64,000 bases of DNA, taken from assembly GCF_018143015.1 (NCBI RefSeq), contig NC_054757.1, forward strand, positions 19,520,285 to 19,584,284, read 5' to 3'. How positions within the stretch are numbered: position 1 is the first letter of the stretch; the number at the start of each line of letters is the position of its first letter. The translations under genes and the position numbers were made by a program. Of this stretch, positions 36,566 through 51,066 are shown in pieces. The DNA is from Lytechinus variegatus. Its lineage: Eukaryota > Echinodermata > Echinoidea > Temnopleuroida > Toxopneustidae. A model generated the notes under the pieces. The model was given only the letters and a program-made list of their open reading frames with translations. It was not told the origin of the DNA and ran no database searches.

Positions 36566-36934
36566 ATTCCTTAATATTTGACTGGCAGAAGACCGAAATA
36601 TCCCTGACATCATTTATGACGGAAATTTCTTTATTGCTTTATTGCAAATTACTGATTAGCAAGGTGCACATATGTCACTAATTATTCCCATGAGGGACAA
36701 TCTTTTCTGTTTTGCGATAAATATACCTGGAAATCCAAACGATGAGCCTTGGCAGACTGAGGGAGTGAACGTCATAATTGAATTGCTCTTTCTCTGAAAA
36801 TATATAATCAAGGGTCGCTACATTCAGATGGAGGCGGCGAAAGTGTGTTGTGTATAGGGAGAGGGGAAAATGACCTAAAAAGTGAAATAATTTCTTTTCT
36901 CAGTGAAATGAAAAGGGTATTTTATAGTACATGT

Positions 36935-36964
36935 AGACCTCTCTATTTTTAAATAGAGAGGTCT
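36935..36964. repeat. 30-bp perfect palindrome
   Basis: AGACCTCTCTATTT, then TT, then its exact inverse AAATAGAGAGGTCT. No U-tract or gene end is nearby. Confidence 0.8.
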
Positions 36965-36990
36965 CATTACACAAAAGTAATAATCTTGAT

Positions 36991-37007
36991 ACACACACAC
37001 ACACACC

Positions 37008-37039
<32 letters not shown>

Positions 37040-37048
37040 CATATACGT
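36991..37048. repeat. AC microsatellite grading into AT
   Basis: An (AC)n run, interrupted once by CCC, extends to about 37033 and continues as ATATATACATATACG. Confidence 0.95.
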
Positions 37049-37099
37049 ATATTTATTTATTTTCTTCATCTCATTTCTTTCATAATCGTAGGAAGGCGG

Positions 37100-40000
37100 T
37101 GGCACCTGGCCCCCATTGTGGCATCGCTTCTAACGCCACGGATGATGATGTCTAGGCTACATTGAGGAACGACAATTTCAAAATAATATGCCACTGCGTA
37201 AGGCCTGTATCTAATTTACTCGGGTCATCAATTTTCCAGGTCATTACCTTGTCCTAACTGAACTCCATTGGTAAACATTATTCATGTTCATGGTATGTCC
37301 TTTTCATACTACAACATACATGTATAATAAAAGTATAGAAACAATGAAAATGTTGTCGCATTGATGAATGAAATGAGTAAACAGAATGGAATTAAAGTAT
37401 TTTTTAATACGAGGATAAGATAATAGAATCATATAGTACATTATGATTTATGTATTCTGAATTTCTTTTTGTTTCTGTTTTAGGAACAGGAGAGGTTATT
37501 TCTGATTTCGGTCTGCCTGATAGTATCAACATATAAACACACATACATACTCCAATGCATACGTACGTACATACATAAATACGCAAGTCATTAAATACGT
37601 TTTAAGAAATTATGCATATCAATAGAGTTATAGAAGCTTTATTACTTTTTTTCTTGGTTTACCACATGAATGTCTGATATTTGGATGTACAGTACCACAC
37701 ACGGCTCCGATTTATATAAACCCTCTTTTTTTATTTTTGTAATAAATGACAAGTTAATCCAAACATGAAGTTGTTTCAAATGAACTCTGCTCGTTTTTAT
37801 TCACTTCATACCCTGTCAATGTCCAAGATTTCAGAGGCGGTGGAAATAGGTCGATTGCATCTGAATCTTACACGGCGAAACAGGTGGATGCCATGTTCAT
37901 CAACACGATATGCTGCATGAAATTTGTAACGTGCCTGAATGAAAGAGATTTCGTGCACCTGCACCAAAACTGATGTATGGGTCCAAGTCAGTGATGCCCT
38001 GTTCTGGTTTGTGTACAAATTTTGTCCATAATTTCGGGTCGAGGTCTCAGGCATGCAGGGAATGTCGTTAAATCAAGTTCATGACCAAGACATGTCTAGG
38101 GGGAACTGGAGGAAAAATGTAAGGTTCATGAAAATAAAGTTTTAAACCTAACCGTTTTTTTTAATTCAAAACTTAACCATAAAATGCAGATACTATAACG
38201 GGGAAGATGGACCACTTGGAAATTGATCATTGTATATGACTAGCGTCAGAAGAGTCAGGGTATCGGGGTATTGCCTAGATAGACACCTTTCCAGGGTGAT
38301 AATCACACAAGCTGTGAATGAAGACGAGAGCGTTACGCAGAGGGGTCAACGGTGTCCAAAAGACGACTAGAAGTGGGGAAAGGGTGATCTATCATTTTTT
38401 CACCAACCTCTAAATGTAACATTGCGATGCTTGTGTCAACTCGACGTAAATTCGTTATATAAACTGACATATACGTGCAAATCCTTGCACTATCCATTCC
38501 GGCGGTTTTAGGAGGGGATTAAGGACAGGAGGAGTCCTGCTTCAACTATGGCTTACCCATTCAAAAAAAAAGAAAAAAAAGAAGAACCACCTGTCGGCTG
38601 GACTCGCCAGAAGACACATATTTCTATGATAGTTTATAGAATGAATAAGAAATATTTTTCTACATTTTAACCTTTGACCCCCGGTCTGCTGATTCATGGT
38701 CTTACAAAGTATGGAAGCATAAGCTCGATGAGAAGTTCAAAGCCTGAAGATTGATGCACGGCGTATGGTGTTTTTGACGTTTGTTTTGGAAGCAAAATCC
38801 CTCTCGGAAGAAGGCATCACTAATGTTACAAGCGAGATGGGAGCAAGGACCCAAACAGTTGATTAAGAGAGCTTATTTAATCGTTGATTCTTATATATAT
38901 ATCTATCATTTTATCACAATATGTTAGAAATCAGTCAAATTGATAGAAATATTTTGAAAAATAATATGTTAGGCATGACAGGCTGAGAAGCGAGCAGGGA
39001 AATCCCTCTGTCAATGCGATGTGGGAAACATCTGAGTGAAGACAGTTTTGAGGGTCGAGGTCAATTTTGGATTCATTAAAAGGCTATAAATAGCATGATG
39101 TTCTAAACATAAGCATGTTACAAGTGCACGTACACATGCGCCCTCCCACACCCTCCTACTAGTTTGCGATCACGCTCACCCACTCACTCACGTTGGAAAA
39201 AAAATGCACACGCATAGGCCTACGTACTGGCATATAAATACTACTGTGAATTCTACCTACGACTATTGTTTGTACTAATATGCCGCTTCTGCTTCTCTAC
39301 TGTTATTGCCACTAATGCTTTTTTGACAGACACCCATATGTATTTATTGTAAAGTTCGAACCTGTACTTTTCCACCTGTAATTTGTTCTGAAGTTAGCAT
39401 TTGATTAAGACGGAAGTGCGAAATATAAATGTTTATGAATTCATTGTCATCTAAATACAACTGCTTCTCGTATCTAAAATTTTTAATGTTTGATACGATA
39501 TCAAACTGCAAAATTCATATTTATTTATGGTGACGATGAATATCACCACATCGCCCTCACAAGGATGTAGAAAGACAAAGCTGAAATGAGAAAAGATCGA
39601 TTTATTATACATGTAATTTCATTAAAAAATATATAAAAGACTGAAATTCATTACTGATTTCACAAAAAAAAGAGACAATTTTGTGGAAGTCGGGAATTTT
39701 CCAAAGCTGCTGAAAACATGCTCACGTATCCATCCTCCATTCTACAAACTTTATAAAATAGATTGGATAACAAGAAATTGATTATTTCCCTTGTTTTGGT
39801 GGAAATTATATATTCATCTTCAAAGTTATTTCATTAAAATTAATTTTCATTCCGATGGAGACTGAACAAAAAAACTTAAGGAAAGAAGAGCTGCCCTTGG
39901 TCAGAGTCGTAGAAGAAAAAAACAACAACCTTGCTCTGTATATTGTTCGTCTAGAACAGATAACATGGGCTCATTGTAATTGTTTCAATTTTTACCATTA

Positions 40001-43000
40001 AAATGTGATTTATATATTTAAAAAAGTAGGAAGAAATATGAAGGGTTTTTGTTAAATCTATAAACTTGACATGTGCAGTTTGCATTTTTCTTTAGGCCTG
40101 CATTTTTCATCTATTGACATTGTCGTGATAGTGCATCGCCCGATTCTAGTCGCCTTGCGTTAATTTATCGAACCATGCCGAAGAAAGTGACCAGAAAGTC
40201 GGAGCGAAATGAGGCGACGTTTCATGGCATTAAATGAGTATGGAATGGCATAAATGATAAGCGAATCTATTCAAGTTCAAATTCAGGTCATTTCCCTGAT
40301 GCAGACCTCTTAGAGAGGTTTTATGCCCTCACGGAATGCCACAAGTATATGGTTCAGCGGCCACCTGCAGTCTCGGCCCGCCGGTATGGGGATAAGTAGT
40401 TCCCTCCAGAGTACAGATGCATGAGGGTGTTTTTACCCTATATGAACATGCAAAATCCAATGATACCACAAATCAACAAATCAAGACGACGAATTGCAAT
40501 TCTAACAAATTAAACACAAAGGGTTATTCATTAAATGAAAAAACAACGGAACCTTAATTAAGGTGGTTATTCTCATGTATAATAGTACATAAATAAAATT
40601 AACATGCTGCTTTGAAGGCAATATTTGTATAAAAACAATGAAAATAAACACCATACGAAATTCATAAGAAGTCTACTGACTGAAACGTTCAACATCTTTA
40701 TATCCATAATGTTCTTTTCATTCACATTGCATATTTTGCTTGTATATTGCACTAATGAAGTCAAGACAAAGTAGTAAAATCAAATACATCTGTCTCAAGA
40801 GTTTACAAACAAGCAACCGATGAACGTTAATTCTTTTGCTTTGTATAATTTCTTGGAAAACAAGGTACGTGTATTATCTGAATATTAACAACATAATCTC
40901 GAACATTAATCGTCCCCAATACAATGGAATTATTATTTGATTAAGACATTGGTATTTTCTCTTTTTATGATCGATCGAATCGACAAGCAAGACAGTCAGG
41001 CCAAATCCTGGCCAAAGCCTTGAAAATGTCAGACGCATAAATCTTGTACTTGGTCCACGAGCTCCCGGTATAGCATTAACATGGATTAGGCCTCTGGTCG
41101 GCCAGTTGACGATTGAAGTTCCTATTGCAGACATTCATAATGATTGGTCGATAATTATATGATTAATGATATTAGGTTGTTCGATGGAATCAAGGCTTGT
41201 AAAATGGTACAGGTCAATGTCTGGACCCCGAAAATGAATCCATGTTTTATTTTTTTTTGCAAAGAGCGTGAGGCATCCTGTGAAAATTTAGTGGTGTTGC
41301 TTTCGGTCCAGCCTACTTAAAATACAGCCTCATACCTTCCAATATCTAAAGATAAATTCCAGTTTTGGTAACGATCTCAAAATGACTTTTTACAGAATCT
41401 AATATAATAACAACTCAAGTGTCTGTTTGCATGAATAAAAAATATGTGCAAAAGGATTCTGGAAGAAATTGTGTAATTGCTGAGAAATAAGCAAAATAAG
41501 CGCGGATTCGGTCACTTCCGTCGGGTCTTTATTCCAGCAATAATAATACACTGTCCCACGTGTGCCTATCTGTGTTGGGGATCTTCAGTGTGAACATTTT
41601 TCAGCGTAGATTTCAAGATTTCACAAAGTTTAGTTTATGTAACTGTACCAGATCTAGATCCTCGATGATATGACATTTAAGCCTGGTTTTACAGACTTTC
41701 TCATGAAATCAGTGTTTCCTGCAAGTACTGAAATTTCTCTTTAAAGTTCATAGCAAGTGAAAATGTACAATACATACGTACATCGGGCAAAAATATGATT
41801 TGCTTCATACAAATTAGGTGTATGTGTCATAATTATGTGAATACACGGTAAAGATACACTCTCTCGTTTACATTAGAATGTCATTTTCACCTTGATACAA
41901 AATTGAACGTGGCTGCACCGAAAAAAGAAAAACAATTCCAAGAGGCTTTAGAATATGTCCATTGTGACATCAAAATGAATGTACAATATCAATATAACAT
42001 ACCCGAAAAATGAAAACAAAATTGACAAAAACGCTGTAAATTTCAACCAATATATTTGTTCATATCTACAATTAGTCCGAGCTGCAACAAAGACATAGTG
42101 GTAACCTTTGAAAGCCCGGGTGTAAACCGCTAAAATAATTATGATTATAAACGATGAGCTTCCTATTCCAATATCACCACCCCCTCTTTCCTCTCCGGGC
42201 TTGGAATGTCCTTAAAAAGGTAAGAGAAGTCCATGAAATATACGACTCCACAACATTGGCTAGAATGTTGATATGTTTATTTTGATACAACCAAAGATGA
42301 GCACAGATACATTGTCAAGTGTGCATGGATTAAATGAAAATTGAAATTAGCGACGGAAAATGTGGAAAATTAAGAAAAACCTCAGAGAAAATAAAAGTCA
42401 CCGCTGAATGCATATATTATGTGGTGATAGACAGGATCACACGAACATAGAGTCATAAATCACTTCAACGGGAGCGCAACTATCGGTTTTCCAGCTCTTC
42501 TCGTCTCTGTGGTTCTTGCAAAAAGTACGTTCCTATATCAAAATACATTTAGAACTTGGAACAATAATTTCGTCAAATTATATTCATGAGTCTTCGCAGC
42601 GGTAACCGGATATAAGCCCCTTCGCAGCAAATGACATCATAATAGCATTGATGAACTAATCATGATGTATCACTAGAATATTTCCGATTTTCAGACTAGA
42701 TTCTTTTTCAAAAAGTATAGTAAACGAGTGGACAAAAACCTTTTAAAATAACTGCCAACATGTTCCAAGTCCGTCGGTTTAGAAAAGTCCAGGTAGCTTC
42801 ATTTTTTTATGTCCTAACATTTTGCTGATAATTTACGCGGGATTTTTTCATGAAATATGCCAGAATTAAATGCTTAGAATTTAATCTTATTTTTGAAGAT
42901 ATTGTTCACTTTGAAATATCCAACTCAAGTTCAACTCAGAGTTAATAGTATTTTTGTTTTTTTATGAAGGGGATAATATCTTTTTTATGTACACTTTACA

Positions 43001-43645
43001 GAAGGTTGACCATGAATTTTTCAATGTTTTTTGTCGGAAAAATAGTACCGATGATGTACATATTTTACACAATGTTATATGACAATATACACAATAAACA
43101 TGTTTTTACCTTATAAAATCCTAGGTATAAGGTATTTTAAAATTATATATCCTGCATATCCTGATAATCCCACATATTCTATTTCACTCAATTTAGGTGA
43201 CTGTTACTCAACATTTAAATAGGTTTAGTTGCTTCATTGGGAAATTTCTCATCCATTTTTTTTTACTTTACGCAAACCAAAGCAAAAAGAACCATGACCT
43301 CGATCAGTAAAAAAAAGGAGGAAATCTGGTGAAGATGACCGACCCACTGAGTGTTTCAGGTTCAAGGCAATTAGCTCTAAATGGTCGTCGTATTTAAATT
43401 AATCATTACAAATGGGGCTTTCACTAAAAACAAACAAACATATAGCTTGTAATAATGTGAACCCCCACGTATGGTAGAAACAGTTCATTCTTGTAAAAAT
43501 GGCATAAGTTTTCTTTTACATTGATTACTTATTACATAGTTATTTTCCCGAACAGTGTTTCTTCATGTATGTACCTTAATGTACTTTCGTACAGACCAGT
43601 TCATGAAAAAGTAAATTATTGAAATCACCTGAATGTCGGCAGTGA
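37100..43645. other. Intergenic DNA, no gene recognised
   Basis: Long AT-rich stretch. One 82-codon minus-strand frame at 37806-38054 has balanced amino-acid use and higher GC than its surroundings, but no recognisable family. The remainder holds only chance frames. Confidence 0.45.
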
Positions 43646-43651
43646 TTTTAC

Positions 43652-43837
43652 GATGAAATTAAGATGGTGTTTCCGGTCACTTTATTATATATCAATTTTT
43701 GAAGCACTATATAATTATTTTCGAACGCAATTTTTTCTGGGCTTCATTTTTGTAACATATCACAGACACAGGTGACAAGTGTGACCTTCTAGCTCAGATT
43801 TTTTAAAAGTCAAACCAATGTTAACCAATCACTTTAA
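43652..43837. mobile_element. TTAA-flanked MITE family, partial copy B
   Basis: It matches the right half of the element at 50450-50834 almost word for word (GATGGTGTTTCCGGTCACTT, GACACAGGTGACAAGTGTGA, AACCAATGTTAACCAATCAC) and ends in TTTAA. The left half and left terminus are not recognisable, so it is truncated or highly diverged there. Confidence 0.8.
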
Positions 43838-43844
43838 AACAAAA

Positions 43845-46800
43845 GTAAAAAAAATGTGACATTAAAATAACTTTCATTTAAATAATATGCTTTATCCACG
43901 TAGCGTCTCTATATTTTGCGTCGCAAGTGTCAAACGTTACAAATGCACTGACGTTTCATTTAAACAATTTACGAGGTCTACGACGAGCATAAATAAAATG
44001 TCTGAATAGTCCAGTTTTAACGGCCCAATTAAAACGCAATATTGGCAGCAGGAGAAACTCCTTTAAAAGGCCTATTAGATTCAAGGCAGACAGCGAGTCC
44101 ACTGCACGCCAAGTCGTGTAAATCAATATTCAGGTCGTGTCGTCTACAATCGTAGAAGCTTCTTATTTTACGAGTGGACATAGCGTCAAGGCAGTTATTA
44201 AATTCGATGATGAAAAAATGAAGACGTAAAAATGTGTATAGGGAAAGGAAAGGGGGAGGAGGAATCAAAGGAAGGGACGAAACAGAATGGAAGGGCAGAT
44301 AACATTCCTCTACTAAATTTCTTTACAGCAACGATATCCAATGTACATGTATGTCCCTGACGGCGAAAGGAAGATGTGTTTAGTTATGTCTGTTGCATGA
44401 AAAGAATCAGGGTTTGTTTGCACATTGATTTCATCCATCTGCGTGATAGTACAAAAATGACGTGCGGGGCATTTGGTACGACACTAGTGGAAGGAGGGAA
44501 TACGTCGTACCCCTCTTTATCCCACGACCACGCCCTATATACCAGTCCCTGGGGAATGGGGTCAGCTATGGACCTCTAGGAACCTCGAATTGACCCTGGA
44601 GAGCATCACGTCATTATGGATACCAGTACAAGTTCATAACTGGTCACATGGCTAGCCATAGTGTGGATACACCGTGGTCCAAGACAGCTTTTATGTGACC
44701 CCTGCCATACACTTTTCAGACTAGCCATAGATGCCAGTATTGATTTGGAGAGATTTGAATAATCCCCATCAAAGTAAATAAGTTCAAGACGTCGGCGTGA
44801 GCCACAGGGACAGGAGAACAGTGGGCGAGAAAGAAGGGGAAGGACGGAAAGAGAACAAATAAGGGTGAAGCTATTAATATTTTGAAATACATGGTATCCT
44901 ATGTGTGCGTGAGGATAGTCAGATAGCTAGATAGATCGAGAAAGAGAGAGAGAGGGAGAGAGTGAAAAAAGAGAGAATAATATATAAAATACTTGACGAT
45001 TGAAGTACAAAGACCCGACAGTCTAATTTCAGAGAGCATGTTGCTTGTTAAACTGACTTTGGACATTGCCTTGTCCTTGAAATGAATATACTAATGGCCA
45101 AGGCGAACACGCTCCGACTGAAAGCGATATGATCTTGTATAATCTTACACTAAGCATATTAAGTGACTCCAAACTTTCCGCCATTATTGTCATATTTTCT
45201 GTCTCAAGTTTGTTATTGTCTTCTAACGCCTGTAAACGGAAGCAAGTTAATTTGTTTGATTATGGAAAAATTAATTTTAAAGGTAATTCCTTAAAAATAT
45301 TTCAAGATTTGTGATTTTTGTCCAGTACTCCTTTCCGAACTGTATTTTATTTTCGATTCTACGTTGGATTACAATGATTTCGATAATTGCCCAGATGAAT
45401 TACGATGAAGGGAATTTTGGGATATTGATTTTCTTTCCTTATAGTAAGAATTATCACAGAGCGTAGATAATCTATGATGGTGCACTATTTCCCGTTGATA
45501 TGGTTGAAGCCCTGCTGAAGACACTTGCTATGAAAGATTAATCGGTAGACATGGAAAAAAATACACGGGTGGTTCGTTAAAACACCTTGCAGTTGAACTC
45601 TAAATGACATCTAGCCTTTTACAAGTTCAAGAATGTAAAATATTAAAACCAACCAAATGATCAATAATTCAATATTGATGACAGCTTTTACTCGAACCCC
45701 CCCCCTCCTCCTCCTCTGGTAAGGTCACACTGGACAGTCTGCTGATTGAACGATACAATACCAGACACAGCATTCTGATACACTGAAACGTTCTACACCC
45801 TTTTTAAAGGCAGTTGAAACTGGCGTTTCAGATGATTGCCCTTGAAGTTGGCCGTATGGTATCTCCACAAAAGGACAGGTAACCGAATAAATCATTATCC
45901 CATGTGATACAGTTAGGGATGCCGATTGGCAAATAGTGCCTATAAATAACCCCAGCTTTCTCTTCGTCGCACGATACTCCAATGTGTAAAATTCATCAAA
46001 CGAGTGTAAAAAATATCAATTTATACCTATTTAAAAGCGAACATGCATTTCTGAGGGGTAAAATATCAAGAAAATGTTTGTTCCCTTATAAAACCATCAT
46101 CAAATTGCAATTTGACCTCATCGGGATCTGCTGCTGATCAATACTTATAAATAATAAATGACAGATAAATATTATATGATTAGCTAAATCTATTTCGCAG
46201 AAAATGCCGGAATGACTAGATTGGATGAATGATGAATTCATATATACTAAATTGAAAATACACTGTCAGCCGTAAAAAAAAACAATTTTCTATCCGTTCT
46301 CCCTCCTCTGAGCCGTGACTTAGTTTTATCCAAATTGAAATATTTGGACATGTGGCAAATAGAAGAAATAAACTAGAAGCCAATAAATATTTGAAATCTT
46401 GAATACATTGCATAATAATGATTATTATTTCAATGGAATGAAATAAAATACCATAAGATGTGTATATCTGGAGCATGTAACACGACGTAAGGGAACTGTT
46501 TCTTTAAAAGCAAATGAGTATATGTAGATAAAACAATAGCCGTCACACTTTCATGTGATGCCCACAGTACCCTTACAATGGCCAATGATTGGGTCTGGTC
46601 AGAATATGAGCGAGATGGTGCAAGATTCTGTTTTAATCTCATCATTGTCCTAGATCACATGGTTTTCATTCTAAACTTTCGGCTTATGATGGAAATATCG
46701 GAAGTAGAGGGCGAGAAGAGGCCTCAGCTGCCGGAAAAAGGATTGAGTTTAAAAAACAAAAACAAGTCCATAACGATGCAGAACAATGTTGAAGAGACCT

Positions 46801-49555
46801 TAATGCACAGAGTGCGTTTGTCTTTTGTTAGTTTAATGAGGAATACATCATGACCATGATGACGTTTTCACATCAGAACTTAAGATAATTCTTTTTTTTA
46901 ATAAACCGTACAACCCGGCTAGATACACCAGTCAATTACGTCATCCCAAGTAGGTCCATGATCCCAAAGATGCAATAATGATGCAGTAATGTTGCCTAAC
47001 AGATAATGGTCAAATTCATGTTCTATTACAGGGCATCAATTGATCCCCCTAACTTGGGCACTACTCCAGCATTTAAGTCATCGAGAAATCATGTAAGGGC
47101 GAAATATAACAGTGATATAACACTTTACAAACCGTCTCCTGTCGATGTGGAAAAATAAATGTGTTGCCCTCACGAACTAACATCAAGAAACATGATCACA
47201 TTAATTTCACCTTACTATTTAAAGGCATGTTGGAGAACACATGTATTTGAACCGAACTTGCTACTCAGACAGTGAGACAGGCGCTTACGTCCGAATTCAA
47301 GAGCTTGCGTTCACACAACGCAACATCATGCGAATGGTCGCAGATTTATAAATGACAAGATAACAAGTGCGAATGTATCATTATAATTAGGTCATGCATA
47401 AACAATACAGCGGATAAAACGTCACAATTACACGAACAGATTAGGATAACTCATCAGCTGGAACAAAACCTGGGAGCCTTCCCTGGCTGAAAACAAAAGT
47501 TCGTGGCAGTCGATGAGGGTTTGGTGGTCGGAATTCACTCTATAATTCAGAAATGTCAGTGAGACGTGGGAGGTGTGAACGTTGGGGGTAGACCATTAAT
47601 CAAAATCGCCCATCACAGACATGCATAGATGGGACTACAGGATAGTCATTATGTAGCCTATAACCAAGTTATGACAACGAATATTGATTCAATATTCAAA
47701 TAGTATCGGCACAAATATGTCCTTCTGATCCTAATGGAACATGATTATATTCATCATTTCATTACTGAAGTGCATGGTTCCGATTTGCAAAATGATAGTA
47801 CGGGATAAAAAAAGAAATGTGTTAAAACAAAATTTCAGGGGAAAAATGCTCATGTTTGAGCATTTTAGTTTCTAATGAAAAAGAAATCTTTGAATGGTTG
47901 AATTACGTATAATCGATGTATAACCTTTTATTACGCAAAACCCACTCCAAAGATACGAAGGAGTTGTTTCTAACACTGTCGTGTCTGTTTCTATGTTGAG
48001 AGGTGCGCATAATAATCAGTGTGTGAGACTAACATTAAATGCTTTCGTAGACTAAAATTGAAATAAATTCATTCACATCTGCCACTACACACAAAAGAGA
48101 ATATAATGTAAGTAATGAGGTATATGTATACCTGCTGAAAGCAAACACATAATTATGGACTTAAGGCGAAAATGTTATCATGGTAATATACATATTTTAC
48201 GATACATGTATGTCCACAAAAAGCACATTATAAGTTTATGACAACAATTAATCGGCTATTTAATTTAGCCCATGACATGATTATAAAAAAAAGATAGCGG
48301 AACACATGGCCGACTGAGCACACGGGATCAAGGTGAATTCATTCTTGCATCCCTCACTCGACCACCGGCTCTGACACACTCTGTAATTAGGCTAGGGTGA
48401 AACAGAGTGTGTTCCTATATACCCCACTAATCCCCTTTTCAATTAACGGTATTATCCTCATCAAATATTCTAACGCGGCGAGATAAAACAGACATAATTT
48501 TAGACATATTTGTCCCTTTGCGGCCATCACATTAACGCTCGAGTCTCATTTAGGGTGAATTAATCATGGTAGTTTTTGACTATTATGATGTAATTAAATG
48601 TGAATGGTTGAATGGCTCGACTAGTTGAAAGACATAGAGGTCATGGCTACGTTTGATAACCTGTTCATAGTTAATACACAGGGTGGATTCATTGAACCCA
48701 TAACATTACGTTGTAATATGGCCATTTAGTGTAGGCCCTTATCAGCTAATGGCCGATACATCCCCTCCCCATAATAAATTTGAAGAAAAAAATGTATGGT
48801 TATAACCAATTTACGAATGAATTAGCCACCTGTAATATGAAGATGTCACTACTATAATTTTTGCACAATTTTATTTTTTATGAATAATTATTTGTCTTTA
48901 TGAAGGGTGTTTTGTTTGATTTATATTGTAGCATTTGCAATGTACTATTACTCGTATGATTTAAACTGAAAGGATTTACTAAATACCATTACAAAGAGAA
49001 ACAGTTCTTGATCATTAAGACGATTGATGAGAACAAATATTTTACTTTGTTCCTCGTATGATAAAATTAATCCATCATTTGCAAATGTGCACTATGTTTT
49101 TTTAGGACGAACTTCAGTCATGCTAACACAGAGAGTTTTTTTTAATCTCTGAACTTGTCCGCTAAATGAAAAAGTATACACACTTTAAGCTCCAATTCCA
49201 AATGATTAATGTGTTTATTAACAACCACACATAACCTTTACACCGACCGAGTGTATAACTACACCAATAATTCAAGTTTACGACCGTGTCGAGGCGAGAA
49301 CACATTAATGAATCAAAGCGTCCGAATTAAGGTTATTGGCAGCCTAAAACGGAGTTGATTTCTCAATCAATATTGATAAGTGTACAGCAAATCATTATTG
49401 ATAACCAGATGGATGAATTGTAAAGCTTTAGCCTAACCGACACGAGACACACTCGATACCAACCTTGTCCGTTTTTTTTAACACACAATCAATTAGGAAT
49501 TTTATTGGTGGTGCAGCGATTAGAAATATAGCTTCCGGAATTCAAGGATGAATCT
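43845..49555. other. Intergenic DNA, no gene recognised
   Basis: AT-rich unique sequence with a GA-rich patch at about 44936-44975 and a poly-C run at about 45699-45707. Frames of 80-90 codons at 45725-45982 (minus) and 46578-46853 (plus) resemble nothing known to me. Confidence 0.45.
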
Positions 49556-49560
49556 ATCAA

Positions 49561-49692
49561 GGGGCCCGTATATCACGAAACTTAGCAATGATCGTAGAAG
49601 ATTTTTCTACGATTGATTGCGTTGACTAAAGAGTACAATCAATCGTAAAAAACAAGCGTACGATGAATTGCTACCTTTGTGTTACGGGACCC
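49561..49692. mobile_element. Short MITE with GGGCCCGTATCAC-like ends
   Basis: The left end GGGCCCGTATATCACGAAAC and right end, read inverted, GGGTCCCGTAACACAAAGG continue as TAGCAAT...ATCGTA in both arms. Length is about 132 bp; no coding capacity. Confidence 0.7.
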
Positions 49693-49798
49693 AGGCTTTT
49701 CCATTGACGAACCAGCAAGTAATATATGAAAGGTATATATTTATAGAGACAACGTGTCATATATGGCAAAAATTGACAAGACCATACAAATATACAAA

Positions 49799-49809
49799 TA
49801 TATATATAT

Positions 49810-49872
<63 letters not shown>
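49799..49872. repeat. TA microsatellite
   Basis: Sixty bases of pure TA (49813-49872), preceded by interrupted TA. It abuts the 3' end of the LINE at 49873-50319. Confidence 0.95.
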
Positions 49873-49873
<1 letters not shown>

Positions 49874-50319
49874 TCAATTCAATTGAATTTATTTGACCAA
49901 AGCATTAAAATACAATAACATAATACACATACATAAAATACAATATTTACATTGGTACAATAAATAAAATGCTTGGCAGGATGCAGCCAGAAAGGAAAAG
50001 ACCCTTATAACGGCCGACCTTACAATATATAATAAATGTTGTTAAAGTACCTCAGACAAAATAATACAAAGAAATACAAAACAGAACAAATGGGGGGGGC
50101 AAGAGCTAAATAAAACAAATTTAGAAAAATAACTCACAGCAAATGATAATTAGCAAGAATGATTTCTTTGGATCTCTTCTTAAATAAATTAAAAGATTGA
50201 ACCTCCTTGAGTGAAGATGGTAGAGAATTCCAAATGACTGGTCCTTGACAAATAACAGATTTTTTAGAAAAAGATGTACGTATGAGAGGAGGATGAAAAT
50301 ATACATATATATAGTCCAT
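49873..50319 (-). mobile_element. 5'-truncated non-LTR retrotransposon (LINE) 3' end
   Basis: On the minus strand a coding tail (50319-50134) is followed by about 260 bp of 3' UTR with poly-C, AGGTCGGCCGTTATAAGGG and a terminus AAATAAATTCAATTGAATTG that joins directly to a TA microsatellite. Only the C-terminal end of the reverse-transcriptase protein remains, as is usual for copies truncated by incomplete target-primed reverse transcription. Confidence 0.75.
50134..50319 (-). pseudogene. Reverse transcriptase C-terminal fragment
   Basis: The roughly 60-residue frame contains CQGPVIWNSLPSSLKEVQSF and then NLFKKRSKEIIL before a stop. 'GP.IWNSLP..IK...S...FK..LK..L' is the well-known extreme C-terminus of CR1/Jockey-like LINE polyproteins. 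The apparent N-terminal Met is not a real start. No catalytic motif (YADD) remains. Confidence 0.75.
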
Positions 50320-50449
50320 GCCTTTTGACTAAATTTCTATAATAGAAATCAAGTTGATCTATCTAACCTAACCACTTGCACTTTAGCCTATACCTACACG
50401 ATTCTTGTTAATATCGACGCAAACAAGTCTATTTGAGTAATTAATTGCA

Positions 50450-50834
50450 TTAAAGGCATTGTTTAACTTTGTGAGCAGCCGATTTAAAAAATTCTCAAAC
50501 CAAGATGAAACATGTGTACAAGTGCATGTATTAGAACTAATAAACCCTGAAAACAACCATTATTGAGAATGAAAAGCTGAAACTACAAGGCAAACCCCGA
50601 TTTTGTAAATAGGCGTCTTATAGACGCCTAAATAGTACACATAAGTGTATGGGATAAAATTAAGATGGTGTTTCCGGTCACTTTATATTTCAATTTTTGA
50701 AGCACTAAATAATTATTTTCGAACGCAATTTTTCTGGGCTTCATTTTTGTAACATATCACAGACACAGGTGACAAGTGTGACCTTCTAGCTCAGATTTTT
50801 TAAAAGTCAAACCAATGTTAACCAATCACTTTAA
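50450..50834. mobile_element. TTAA-flanked MITE, full-length copy C
   Basis: TTAA followed by AGGCATTGTTTAACTTTG at the left; at the right, read inverted, TTAA then AGTGATTGGTTAACATTG. Length is 385 bp. It shares the GATGGTGTTTCCGGTCACTT to CCAATCAC half with copies A, B and D. Just left of the shared half is a 21-bp palindrome (TAGGCGTCT...AGACGCCTA, about 50613-50633). Confidence 0.8.
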
Positions 50835-51066
50835 AGTAAGAAAAGGCAACACCATCATAATACCCCAATCCTCCCTATGATATGAACGGAACGGCAGGTT
50901 ATGGGTTTGGGCCCTTGTCGAGTCAATACCAGAGACCTAGGATGTTTTCAAGGTAGCTTGGCGCTCCGTTATTAGAAATGTAAGTAATAAATGAAATATA
51001 TAATACTTCATATAATACTTCTAGGAACTATTATGAAGACAAACCTATTCTCTCCGTGACTTCTAT

